The translations under genes were made by a program, and so were the position numbers. The notes under the pieces were generated by a model. The model was not told the DNA's origin, ran no database searches, and worked only from the letters and a program-made list of their open reading frames with translations. 64,000 bases of DNA from an uncultured Angelakisella sp. (GTDB taxonomy: Bacteria > Bacillota > Clostridia > Oscillospirales > Ruminococcaceae): positions 46,765 to 110,764 of the forward strand of contig CAJUFR010000002.1 of NCBI GenBank assembly GCA_910585525.1, read 5' to 3'. This document shows positions 1 to 7,553 of the stretch, one piece after another; the stretch's first letter is position 1; each line of letters opens with the position of its first letter.

Positions 1-229
1 GGGCGAAGGCCCCGGCCACCGCCACCCCGGTGCCGATGTTGCCGTTGACCAGCATGATGACCACAGCCACCGCCATGGGCAGCAGCGCCAGGGTCAGGGC
101 GAAGCCGGCGCTGTGGCGGCTTCGGTAGAGGAACACAAGGGCGTTGAACACCCCCAAAACCATAGCCGCCGCCAGGCAGACGAGCAGCTGGGGCAGGGTG
201 ACGGGGCTGGTGATGATGCTTGCTAACAT
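1..229 (-). CDS. DUF4956 membrane protein, N-terminal part (runs off window)
   Basis: Only the first 76 codons lie inside the window; the gene continues past position 1. The visible part begins MLASIITSPVTLPQL and holds two hydrophobic segments, the second ending in a glycine-rich stretch (NGNIGTGVAVAGAFA) typical of DUF4956 integral membrane proteins. Its ATG overlaps the last 7 bases of the polyphosphate-polymerase gene upstream, so the two are probably translationally coupled. VTC-domain polymerases and DUF4956 proteins are common neighbours in Firmicutes. The partner function is unknown; a membrane anchor or a role in polyphosphate handling is inference. Confidence 0.7.
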   Translation of the reverse strand, partial: MLASIITSPVTLPQLLVCLAAAMVLGVFNALVFLYRSRHSAGFALTLALLPMAVAVVIMLVNGNIGTGVAVAGAFA

Positions 230-951
230 GATCTCTTCATCCTTTCCGGCAGGAATATTTTCTGGGCCAGGTGCCGCTGGTAGCAGGTGCCGATCTTGGA
301 GAAGCTGGTGGGCCGCAGTTCCAGCTGGCTGAGGATACGGACCAGCCAGAGGGGAGCCGCCTGGGGGAGTTTGGCCTCCATCACCACCCGCTCCTCCGGC
401 AGCACCGGCGCGCCGTGGTCCCCGGCCATCAGGTCCAGCTGGTGGTCCCGCCAGCGGAGGTTCTGGTCGAAGGTGATACGGAGTTCCAGGTCCTCCCGTC
501 CGGCCAGGGCGGTGCGGTCGTAGCCGATGAATACCCGGGGACTGATGGGGTGGCAGCGCAGGAACCAGTGGAGTTCCCGCTGGATCTGGGGGCTTTCGCG
601 GGGAAGTTCCCCGCCTGCCAGGAACCGGGCCATCTCCCCGGGGGTGGCGGCCACCCGCCGCTTGTACACCACCCCGTCGAACTTCTTTTTGATCTCCCCA
701 AAGATGCGGTCGCCCTCCCCCGGCACCCCGTAACTGCGCAGCCGGAACTTCTCTTTATAAAGGGGCTTCTGGACAGAGGCCCGGATCAGGTCAAAGGCCG
801 GGGTGTCGTAGTAAAGACTGCAAATGGTGTACTCCCCGTACCGGTCCTCCTCCATCCGTTCCGACAGCAGGGGCAGGATAGCCCGGTACTGCTCCGGGGT
901 GAGGAGGAACTTCTTCTCGTGACGCTGGAAGCTGTACTGGATGGCAGCCAT
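223..951 (-). CDS. VTC-domain polyphosphate polymerase
   Basis: 242 residues, about the size of stand-alone bacterial VTC domains. The family is related to the yeast Vtc4 catalytic tunnel domain, which polymerises phosphate from ATP. Visible family motifs in order are RHEKKFLL near the N-terminus, the basic strand KEKFRLRSYG, EIKKKFDGVVYKRR, the acidic VVMEAKLP strand and SFSKIGTCYQ near the C-terminus. These supply the basic and acidic residues lining the tunnel. The start MAAIQYSFQRHEKK is chosen because AAAGGAG sits just upstream; the longer in-frame extension runs through an intergenic repeat. The stop overlaps the start of a DUF4956 gene. Product assignment is from motifs; polyphosphate synthesis itself is not shown. 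Confidence 0.85.
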   Translation of the reverse strand: MAAIQYSFQRHEKKFLLTPEQYRAILPLLSERMEEDRYGEYTICSLYYDTPAFDLIRASVQKPLYKEKFRLRSYGVPGEGDRIFGEIKKKFDGVVYKRRVAATPGEMARFLAGGELPRESPQIQRELHWFLRCHPISPRVFIGYDRTALAGREDLELRITFDQNLRWRDHQLDLMAGDHGAPVLPEERVVMEAKLPQAAPLWLVRILSQLELRPTSFSKIGTCYQRHLAQKIFLPERMKRSC

Positions 952-1542
952 TTTTTCGCTCCTTTCGTGGTTGCTGGCTCCTATTCTACCGCCGTTATGT
1001 GACGGCTCTGCGATGAAGTTTTTGAGAAATTGTGACCAAAGGGAAAAGAAAAAGGGACCTCCGGGGGGAGGTCCCTCAGTCTGTCGAAAAACTATCTCCA
1101 GAAGCAGGGCCTGTGGGTCAAGAGGGGGAAAAAGTGTGAAAAGAGGGGGGAAACCCCCTCTTTTCGCGTCGAGTGACCGAAGGGAGCGGATAAACCCCGC
1201 CGTAGCGGCGGCCCTCATCTTGTCGAAAAGATTTTTTCGACAAGATGAGGGACCTCCGGGGGAGGTCCCTTTCAATGGCGGGGGTGCCGGTAGTCATTGA
1301 TTCAATGGTACCGTTTTTCGACTTTTTCCTTAAGATGAATCAAATCGTGATTGCTGGGAAACATCCTGAATCTGGAGCAGTTTTATCGGAAATGATCTGC
1401 TGCATCAAAGAAAACTGTACTCATTTCTCCTACTGCTGTATGAAATCGCTTCGCCCCGTTCGATCTCTGCGTTTTCCATGTAAGAGAAAAGAAATCCTGT
1501 ACACGCCTTGCAAGTGAGATGATGCCCTTTTGCAGCCCTTTC
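952..1542. other. Gene-free 590-bp interval with nested hairpins
   Basis: No credible coding region is seen. The left part holds a MITE-like element (1053-1270). The rest, 1271-1542, has lower G+C than its neighbours and holds nothing recognisable. Confidence 0.6.
1053..1270. mobile_element. MITE-like element with inverted terminal repeats
   Basis: A 23-24-base hairpin (AGGGACCTCC, G-rich loop, GGAGGTCCCT) occurs at 1053-1076 and again at 1248-1270. On the inner side of both copies the sequence continues as a related CTCA..TGTCGAAAAA, in opposite orientation. The ends therefore form inverted repeats of about 36-40 bases around a roughly 218-bp unit with no coding capacity. Inside are a perfect hairpin at 1138-1165 (AAAAGAGGGGG against CCCCCTCTTTT) and a 16-bp-stem hairpin at 1213-1250. 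This looks like a non-autonomous miniature element or an extragenic palindromic repeat. No transposase or clear target duplication was identified. Confidence 0.5.
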
Positions 1543-2586
1543 CTATTCCGCCTCGTCCTGATGCTCCTCGTAGAACTTATCATACCACGCCTTCTGGCTC
1601 ACCAGCAGGGCAGGGGTGTCCAGGCCAAAGGGACAGTGGTTTTTGCAGTGGTCACAGTGGATGCAGCTGTCGATGCGGTCCATCCCCTCCCGCCACTCCT
1701 TGGTGAGGTAGGGCTTGTAGGGGGAGCGGGTCATCAAAAACTGGATGCGGGCGGCATTGGGGATGGGGATGTTCTGGGGGCAGGGGAGGCAGTAGCCGCA
1801 GGAGCGGCAGAAGTCCCCGGAAAGTTCCCTCCGCTCCTTCTGGACGCTGGCCTCCAGGGCGTCGTCCCAGACCGGCGGGTGGGCGTCCAGTTCCAGCCAT
1901 TCCTCCAGTTCGCTCATCCGCTGCACCCCGTAGATGGGCACCACGTGGGGGTAACGCTGGAGGAAGGCGAAGGTGGCCCGGGGCTCCCGGATCAGGCCCC
2001 CGGACATGGCCTTCATGCAGATGAAGCCGACATCCGCCTGGGCGCACTTTTCCACCACCTGGGTGTCCTTTTCGGTGGCCAGCACCGAGAAGGGGAATTG
2101 CAGCGTCTCGTAAAGGCCGCTGTCGATGGCCTCGTGGGCCACGAACAGCCGGTGGTTGGTGATGCCGATGTGCCGCACCACCCCCTGGCGTTTCATCTCC
2201 ACCAGGTACTGGTAGGCGGGGTCGTCCCCGGCGGGGCAGAAGGAGGGGTTGTGGAACTGCAAAATATCGATGTAGTCGGTCTTCATCCGCCGGAGGCTCA
2301 ACTCCAGGTTGCGCTTCACCATGTCGGCGTTGCCGGGGGTGGTGTAGGCGCTTTTGGTGGCGATGATGATCTTGTCCCGCACGTCGGAGAGGGCGTAGCC
2401 GATCTTCTCCTCGCTGTCGGTATAGGCGTTGGCGGTGTCAAAGAAGTTGATGCCCGCCTCGTAGGCGGCGCGCAGCAGCTTAGCCGCCTCGTCGAAGGAG
2501 ACCCGCTGGATGGGCAGCGCCCCGAAGGAGGTCTTGGTCACCATCAGTCCCGTCCGCCCCAGGCGGACCTTTTTCCGTTCGCTCAT
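1543..2586 (-). CDS. Aldo/keto reductase with C-terminal 4Fe-4S domain
   Basis: 347 residues. The N-terminal 240 residues are an aldo/keto-reductase TIM barrel. The catalytic tetrad can be read as Asp and Tyr in FFDTANAYTDSEEK, Lys in IIIATKS and His in ILQFHNP. The C-terminal part carries CRSCGYCLPCP and CIHCDHCKNHCPFG, cysteine clusters typical of the ferredoxin-like tail of anaerobe aldo/keto reductases. An electron-transfer role for the clusters is inferred; the substrate is unknown. The start MSERKKVRLG overlaps the stop of the GNAT gene by 4 bases (ATGA), so GNAT, this gene and probably the YigZ gene form one minus-strand operon. Confidence 0.88.
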   Translation of the reverse strand: MSERKKVRLGRTGLMVTKTSFGALPIQRVSFDEAAKLLRAAYEAGINFFDTANAYTDSEEKIGYALSDVRDKIIIATKSAYTTPGNADMVKRNLELSLRRMKTDYIDILQFHNPSFCPAGDDPAYQYLVEMKRQGVVRHIGITNHRLFVAHEAIDSGLYETLQFPFSVLATEKDTQVVEKCAQADVGFICMKAMSGGLIREPRATFAFLQRYPHVVPIYGVQRMSELEEWLELDAHPPVWDDALEASVQKERRELSGDFCRSCGYCLPCPQNIPIPNAARIQFLMTRSPYKPYLTKEWREGMDRIDSCIHCDHCKNHCPFGLDTPALLVSQKAWYDKFYEEHQDEAE

Positions 2587-3050
2587 GCCGTCATCTCTCC
2601 CTTTCTTGATTCCATGATATAATTGGTAAGCAGGATACCATGGCGCTCCACCTGCTGCTCCTTGACCACCCGGTAGCCCCGTTTTTCAAAGAAGCCCCTG
2701 GCGGTGATGGACGCGTGGGTGGTGATGACCGGCGCCGGAACGGCCTCCAGCCGGTCACAGAGGGCGCTGGCAATTCCCATGTGTTGAAAACACTTGTGAA
2801 TATACAATCTGTCTAGATATCCGCCTCTGTCGATGTCCCCGAAACCGGCGATCTCCCCCGCAACCTCCGCCACCAGGGTGAGGTGCGCCTGGAAGGAGCG
2901 GTCCCAGCGTTCCAGGTCCACCCCGGCGGTCCAGGCGTCCAGCTGCTCCGGGCTGTAGTCCCCCTGGCAGACGGCATGGACCGTCTCGGCAAAGAGCCGG
3001 GCCAGCCAGGGACAGTCCCCGGGGCGGTAGGGGCGCAGCAGCAGGCTCAC
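2583..3050 (-). CDS. GNAT family N-acetyltransferase
   Basis: 155 residues with the layout of a single GNAT fold: an N-terminal PGDCPWLARLF strand-helix, a central strand VAGEIAGFGDIDRGG, LYIHKCFQHMGIASALCDRLE as the acetyl-CoA pyrophosphate-binding loop and helix, and FFEKRGYRVV near the end. The loop (Q-H-M-G-I-A) is a close variant of the Q/R-x-x-G-x-G/A consensus. Substrate cannot be told. It overlaps the YigZ gene upstream and the aldo/keto reductase downstream by 4 bases each, so the three are co-translated. Confidence 0.82.
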   Translation of the reverse strand: MSLLLRPYRPGDCPWLARLFAETVHAVCQGDYSPEQLDAWTAGVDLERWDRSFQAHLTLVAEVAGEIAGFGDIDRGGYLDRLYIHKCFQHMGIASALCDRLEAVPAPVITTHASITARGFFEKRGYRVVKEQQVERHGILLTNYIMESRKGEMTA

Positions 3051-3682
3051 CGGTCCCCCTCCGGGAAGTGGGCGAACTTCTCCTCCAGGATAAGGGGGAA
3101 CACCGTCCCGCTGGAAAGCTCGGTAAGTTCCCGGGTCAGGGCGTCCAGCCTTGCCTTTTTGCAGAGCAGCCGCAGCCGCACCCCCTCGGCAAAGTCGGTG
3201 TCCAACGTCTGCACCTGGTGCCCCGGCAGGATGTAGGTGGCCTTGCCGTAGAAGTCGTAGCCCATATCCAGTTCCAGAACGGCGGCAGGCTGCATGTTCA
3301 GCACCTGGGCGGCGTCCACAGCGGCCTTGGCCCCCTGGGCATAGGCCCGGACCAGCCCCCCGGCCCCCAGCAGCACCCCGCCAAAGTACCGGGTCACCAC
3401 CACCGCCACGTCCACCAGCCCCTCCCGCTGCACCACCTCCAGCACCGGCCGGCCGGCGGTGCCCTGGGGCTCCCCGTCGTCGGAGAAGCGGCTCAGCTGG
3501 TTTTCCCGCAGGATGTAGGCGTAGACGTTGTGGGTGGCCTCCCGGTGGCGGGCCCGTATCTCGCCGATAAAGGCCACCGCCTCCTCCTCGCTCCTGACCG
3601 GGGCGATGTGGCCGATGAACCGGGATTTCTTTTCGATGAACTCATCCTGGGCCGGGGCCTGGATGGTGCGGTAACCCTCCAC
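3047..3682 (-). CDS. YigZ/IMPACT family protein
   Basis: 211 residues, full length for the YigZ family. The N-terminal UPF0029 (IMPACT) domain carries the family landmarks EFIEKKSRFIGHI, the ATHNVYAY strand, SDDGEPQGTAGRP and VVVTRYFGGVLLGAGGLVRAY. The C-terminal DUF1949-like domain follows from about residue 140. The E. coli homologue is structurally known but of uncertain function; eukaryotic IMPACT regulates translation through GCN1. It is the first gene of a three-gene operon with GNAT and aldo/keto reductase genes. MEGYRTIQAP is the natural family start and has GGAGGTCC upstream. Confidence 0.88.
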   Translation of the reverse strand: MEGYRTIQAPAQDEFIEKKSRFIGHIAPVRSEEEAVAFIGEIRARHREATHNVYAYILRENQLSRFSDDGEPQGTAGRPVLEVVQREGLVDVAVVVTRYFGGVLLGAGGLVRAYAQGAKAAVDAAQVLNMQPAAVLELDMGYDFYGKATYILPGHQVQTLDTDFAEGVRLRLLCKKARLDALTRELTELSSGTVFPLILEEKFAHFPEGDR

Positions 3683-3712
3683 GGCGGGACCTCCTTCCGA
3701 CTAGGTAGCAAA

Positions 3713-3743
3713 AGGCGGCCCAGAGCATGACCCTGGACCGCCT
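3713..3743 (-). terminator. Rho-independent terminator after rpmE
   Basis: Read on the minus strand, AGGCGG..CCAGG pairs with CCTGG..CCGCCT and the stem is followed by TTTTGC. It lies 12 bases past the rpmE stop. Confidence 0.7.
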
Positions 3744-3755
3744 GTCTGCAAAGCG

Positions 3756-3959
3756 TTACTTGCCGCGGTTGAACCGCCGGTTGAAGCGATCCACACGACC
3801 GCCGCTGTCCACCAGCTTCTGCTTGCCGGTGAAGAAGGGATGGCACTTGGAGCAGATCTCCACACGGATCTCCGGCTTGGTGGAACGGGTCTCGATGACG
3901 TTGCCGCAGGCGCAGCGGATCACCGCAGGGCCGTACTTGGGATGGATACCGTCTTTCAT
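3756..3959 (-). CDS. rpmE: 50S ribosomal protein L31
   Basis: 67 residues, the normal length of L31. [20 protein letters not shown] opens the protein and [20 protein letters not shown] follows, the L31 signature. The Cys-x-Cys plus Cys-x-x-Cys pattern marks the zinc-containing C+ form, which can be swapped for a zinc-free paralogue under zinc limitation in other bacteria. The start is placed at MKDGI because GAAAGAGGTG precedes it; the 13-codon in-frame extension has no such signal. The gene stands alone and ends at a strong terminator. Confidence 0.95.
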   Translation of the reverse strand: MKDGIHPKYGPAVIRCACGNVIETRSTKPEIRVEICSKCHPFFTGKQKLVDSGGRVDRFNRRFNRGK

Positions 3960-4081
3960 GATTTTCACCTCTTTCGTTACCGGGGGATGATACTGCACAT
4001 CCCCTTATGGCACTGGAAGGATACCAATGCAACACGAGTATTTTACCACAGCCGGAAGGGAAAAGCAAGTCCTTATTTTAC

Positions 4082-5782
4082 TTATTTCGCGATGCCCAGT
4101 ATCTTCTCGATGTCCTCCTGGATGGCGGCCTTCTGGGCCTTGGCCTCGGGGAGGCCGGGGGCCTTGATGGAGTAGTAGACCTTCAGCTTGGGCTCGGTGC
4201 CGGAGGGACGGACGATGACGCTGCCCTCCCCCACGGTGTAGCTGAGGACGTTGGCCGGGGGCATCTTGACCCCGCCCACGTCGGGGCAGGCGGTCTGGTA
4301 GTCGGTGACGGCGGTGACAGGGACCCCGGCCATGGCCTTGGGGGGCTCCTTCCGCAGGCTCTCCATGATGCCGGCCATCCGGGCCATGCCGTCCGCCCCC
4401 TCGAAGGTGTAGCTGTCCACCTGGTTCAGGTAGCGGCCGAATTTTTCGTACATCTCGTCCAGGGCCTCCCCCAGGTCCTTGCCTTGGGCGCGGTACCAGG
4501 CCGCCATCTCGCAGATGAGCATCGAGCCGTCCACGGCGTCCTTGTCCCGGACGTAGCCGCCGGACAGGTAGCCGTAGCTTTCCTCAAAGCCCAGCAGGTA
4601 CCGGTCCTCCTCCCCGGCCTCCTCCAGCTTGGCGATCTGCTCCCCGATGTACTTGAAGCCGGTGAGGGTGTTCCGCACCTCGATGCCGTACTCCTGGCAG
4701 ATGGCGTCGGCCATGGAGGTGGAGACGATGCTCTTCACCACCACGGGGTTTTTGGGCATGGTGCCGTTCTTGATCCGGGACCGGGCGATATAGTCGATGA
4801 GGAGACAGCCCATCTCGTTGCCGGTGATGAGCCGGGGGGCGCCGTTTTGCAGCACGGCGGTGCCCACCCGGTCGCAGTCCGGGTCGGTGGCCAGCAGCAG
4901 GTCGGCCCCCAGCTTCTCCACCAGGTCCAGGCCCTTCTGCATCGCTTCCAGTATCTCCGGGTTGGGGTAGGGGCAGGTGGGGAAGTTGCCGTCCGGCCAC
5001 TCCTGCTCCGGCACCACGGTGATGTCAGTGATGCCCATCTTGCCCAGAACGGTGAGCACCGAGCGGCGGCCCGCCCCGTTGAGGGGGGTGTAGACCAGCT
5101 TCAGCCCCGCGTCCTTGCAGAGGCCGGGGTTCACCTGCTCCTCCAGCACCCGGTCCAGGAACTTCTGGATCAGTTCCTCCTGGATGATCTGGATGGTGCC
5201 GCCGGCGATGGCGGCGTCGTAGTCCGCCAGCTTGACGCCGGTGAACAGGTCGGTTTCCTTGATCCTGGCCATGACGGCGTTGGCGGTCTCGCCGGTGATC
5301 TGGCAGCCGTTCTCGTCGTAGGCTTTGTAGCCGTTGTACTTGCTGGGGTTGTGGCTGGCGGTGATGTTGATGCCGGCGGCGCAGCCCAGTTCCCGCACGG
5401 CGTAGGAGAGGGCGGGGGTGGGCATCAGTTCCCCGTAGAGGTAGGTCTTGATGCCGTTGGCGGCAAAGACCCGGGCGGTCTCCCGGGCGAACAGTTCCGA
5501 GTTGATACGGCTGTCATAGGCCACGGCGGCGGTAGGGGCGTCGAACCGGGCCAGAAGGACATCGGCGTAGGCCTGGGTGGCCCGGCGGACGGTGTAGATG
5601 TTCATCCGGTTGGTGCCGGCCCCCAGCACCCCCCGCAGCCCGGCGGTGCCGAACTCCAGGTCGGTGTAAAAGCGGTCGTTCACCTCCTCGTCCTTGCCCT
5701 CGATGGCCTGCAACTCCCGGGCCAGGGCGGGGTCCTCCAACTCCTGGGAGAGCCAGCGGCGGTATTCCTCGTAGATCTGCAT
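4082..5782 (-). CDS. Phosphoglucomutase / phosphomannomutase
   Basis: 566 residues, matching the long alpha-D-phosphohexomutases of Firmicutes (PgcA type), which interconvert hexose 6- and 1-phosphates for cell-envelope sugar supply. The active-site serine loop is TASHNPSKYNGYK, the metal-binding loop LLATDPDCDRVGTAV, the sugar-specificity loop GFEESYGYL and the C-terminal phosphate loop VRPSGTEPKLK. All four motifs are intact and in order. A strong minus-strand promoter lies upstream (5863 to 5835). PgcA rather than a strict mannomutase is favoured by length, but substrate preference is not proven. Confidence 0.93.
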   Translation of the reverse strand: MQIYEEYRRWLSQELEDPALARELQAIEGKDEEVNDRFYTDLEFGTAGLRGVLGAGTNRMNIYTVRRATQAYADVLLARFDAPTAAVAYDSRINSELFARETARVFAANGIKTYLYGELMPTPALSYAVRELGCAAGINITASHNPSKYNGYKAYDENGCQITGETANAVMARIKETDLFTGVKLADYDAAIAGGTIQIIQEELIQKFLDRVLEEQVNPGLCKDAGLKLVYTPLNGAGRRSVLTVLGKMGITDITVVPEQEWPDGNFPTCPYPNPEILEAMQKGLDLVEKLGADLLLATDPDCDRVGTAVLQNGAPRLITGNEMGCLLIDYIARSRIKNGTMPKNPVVVKSIVSTSMADAICQEYGIEVRNTLTGFKYIGEQIAKLEEAGEEDRYLLGFEESYGYLSGGYVRDKDAVDGSMLICEMAAWYRAQGKDLGEALDEMYEKFGRYLNQVDSYTFEGADGMARMAGIMESLRKEPPKAMAGVPVTAVTDYQTACPDVGGVKMPPANVLSYTVGEGSVIVRPSGTEPKLKVYYSIKAPGLPEAKAQKAAIQEDIEKILGIAK

Positions 5783-5834
5783 GATGTCCTGCTCCTTTCC
5801 TCAAAGGCGGGGACCGCCTTTTTCTTCAAGTTAT

Positions 5835-5863
5835 ATTGTAGAACACCACAACAAATAAGTCAA
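5835..5863 (-). promoter_or_regulatory. Sigma-A promoter of the phosphohexomutase gene
   Basis: On the minus strand, TTGACT (5863-5858), a 17-base spacer and TACAAT (5840-5835). A small GC hairpin lies between it and the ribosome binding site. Confidence 0.65.
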
Positions 5864-5871
5864 TAAATTCC

Positions 5872-5900
5872 TTGTCAAAATTAGTCAAATCCACTATAAT
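5872..5900 (+). promoter_or_regulatory. Sigma-A promoter of the comM-like gene
   Basis: TTGTCA (5872-5877), 17 bases, TATAAT (5895-5900), placed back to back with the phosphohexomutase promoter. Transcript start to start codon is only about 25 bases, which hold the GGAGGAGGTG ribosome binding site. Confidence 0.75.
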
Positions 5901-5932
5901 AAAGGAGGTATTTTTTTGGAGGAGGTGCGCCG

Positions 5933-7474
5933 ATGTTTTCTCCTGTCCTTTCCATGGGGCTTGCGGGCATCCAGGGGTACATGGTGACGGTGGAGGTGGA
6001 CTGTCAGCGGGGGCTGCCCCAGTTCGACCTGGTGGGGCTGCCCGACGCCGCCGTCAAGGAGGCGCGGGAGCGGGTGCGCTCCGCCGCCCGGAACCTGGGC
6101 CTTGCCTGGCCGGACAGCCGTGTTCTGGTGAACCTGGCCCCCGCCGACACCAAAAAGACGGGGCCCATCTACGACCTCCCCATCCTGCTGGGGCTGCTGC
6201 TGGCCTCCGGCCAGTGCGACATGGACCTTTCCGGCTGCGCCTTTGCGGGGGAGCTCTCCCTGGACGGGCGGCTGCGGCCGGTGCGGGGGGCGCTGTCAAT
6301 GGTGCTGGCCGCCCGCCAGGCGGGGATACAGCGGGTGTTCCTCCCCATGGAGAACGGCGGGGAGGGGGCCGCCATCCCCGGCATCACTGTCCACCCCGTG
6401 GCCACCGCCGGGGAGATACTGGATCACTTCATCCGGGGGAAGCAGCTGCCTGCCGCCGGGGAACTGTCCTTCCCTCCGCCCCCCTCCCCGCCGGCGCCGG
6501 ACTTTGCCGACGTCCGGGGGCAGCAGAACGCCAAGCGGGCCATGGAGGTGGCGGCGGCCGGGGGGCACAACATCCTCCTTATCGGGCCGCCGGGGACAGG
6601 GAAGAGCATGCTGGCCAAACGGCTGCCCTCCATCCTGCCCCGACTCACCTTCCAGGAATCGGTGGAGACCACCCAGGTCCACTCCGCCGCCGGGGTGCTG
6701 CCCCACGGCTCCTCCCTGGTGGAGACACCCCCCTTCCGGGCCCCTCACCACACCATCAGCCCGGCGGGGCTGGCGGGGGGCGGGGTCCCGCCCCGTCCGG
6801 GGGAGATCAGCCTGGCCCACAACGGGGTCCTCTTCCTGGACGAACTGCCGGAGTTCCCAAAAGTGGCCATGGAGGTGCTGCGCCAGCCCCTGGAGGACGG
6901 CGGCATCACCATCAGCCGGTCGTCGGGGCGGTCCAGCTTCCCCTGCCGGTTCATGCTGGCGGCGGCCATGAACCCCTGCCCCTGCGGCTACTTCGGCCAC
7001 CCCTCCCAGCCCTGCCGCTGCACCCCCACCAAGAAGGCGGTCTACCTCTCCCGGATCAGCGGCCCGCTGCTGGACCGGCTGGATATCCATGTGGAGGTCC
7101 CACCGGTGGAGTACCGGGAACTCACCGGGGAGGAGGCGGGGGAGACCTCCGCCGCCATCCGGCAGCGGGTGGAGGCGGCGCGGGAGGTCCAGCGGCAGCG
7201 GTACCAGGGGACCGGCATCCCCTGCAACGCCCGGCTGACCCCGGCCCGGCTGCGGGAGTTCTGTGTCCTGTCCCCCGATGCCCAGCGGCTGATGGAGACG
7301 GCCTTTGACAAGCTGGGGCTTTCCGCCAGAAGCTACGACCGGCTGCTGCGGGTGTCCCGGACCGTGGCCGACCTGGCGGGGGAAAAGGTCATCGGGGCGG
7401 ACGCCGTGGCGGAGGCGATACAGTACCGGAACCTGGACAGGAAGTATTGGCAGGCGGATGTAAGGGAGTTGTAG
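5933..7474 (+). CDS. YifB/ComM family magnesium-chelatase-like AAA+ ATPase
   Basis: 513 residues, full family length. An N-terminal Lon-protease-like domain (residues 1-180, with FDLVGLPDAAVKEARERV) precedes an AAA+ core: Walker A GPPGTGKSML, Walker B GVLFLDELPEF, and a CPCGYFGHPSQPCRC cysteine cluster characteristic of this family. The C-terminal lid holds LSARSYDRLLRVSRTVADLAG. The Haemophilus homologue ComM is a helicase promoting branch migration during natural transformation. The start MFSPVLSMGL follows a strong GGAGGAGGTG. The gene stands alone between its promoter and citC. Confidence 0.92.
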   Translation: MFSPVLSMGLAGIQGYMVTVEVDCQRGLPQFDLVGLPDAAVKEARERVRSAARNLGLAWPDSRVLVNLAPADTKKTGPIYDLPILLGLLLASGQCDMDLSGCAFAGELSLDGRLRPVRGALSMVLAARQAGIQRVFLPMENGGEGAAIPGITVHPVATAGEILDHFIRGKQLPAAGELSFPPPPSPPAPDFADVRGQQNAKRAMEVAAAGGHNILLIGPPGTGKSMLAKRLPSILPRLTFQESVETTQVHSAAGVLPHGSSLVETPPFRAPHHTISPAGLAGGGVPPRPGEISLAHNGVLFLDELPEFPKVAMEVLRQPLEDGGITISRSSGRSSFPCRFMLAAAMNPCPCGYFGHPSQPCRCTPTKKAVYLSRISGPLLDRLDIHVEVPPVEYRELTGEEAGETSAAIRQRVEAAREVQRQRYQGTGIPCNARLTPARLREFCVLSPDAQRLMETAFDKLGLSARSYDRLLRVSRTVADLAGEKVIGADAVAEAIQYRNLDRKYWQADVREL

Positions 7475-7553
7475 AGACCCGCCCCCCTTGCCATCCCCAC
7501 GCATCCATGATAAGATGTAACAAACCATCCCCCACCGAAAGGAGCATCCCCCT

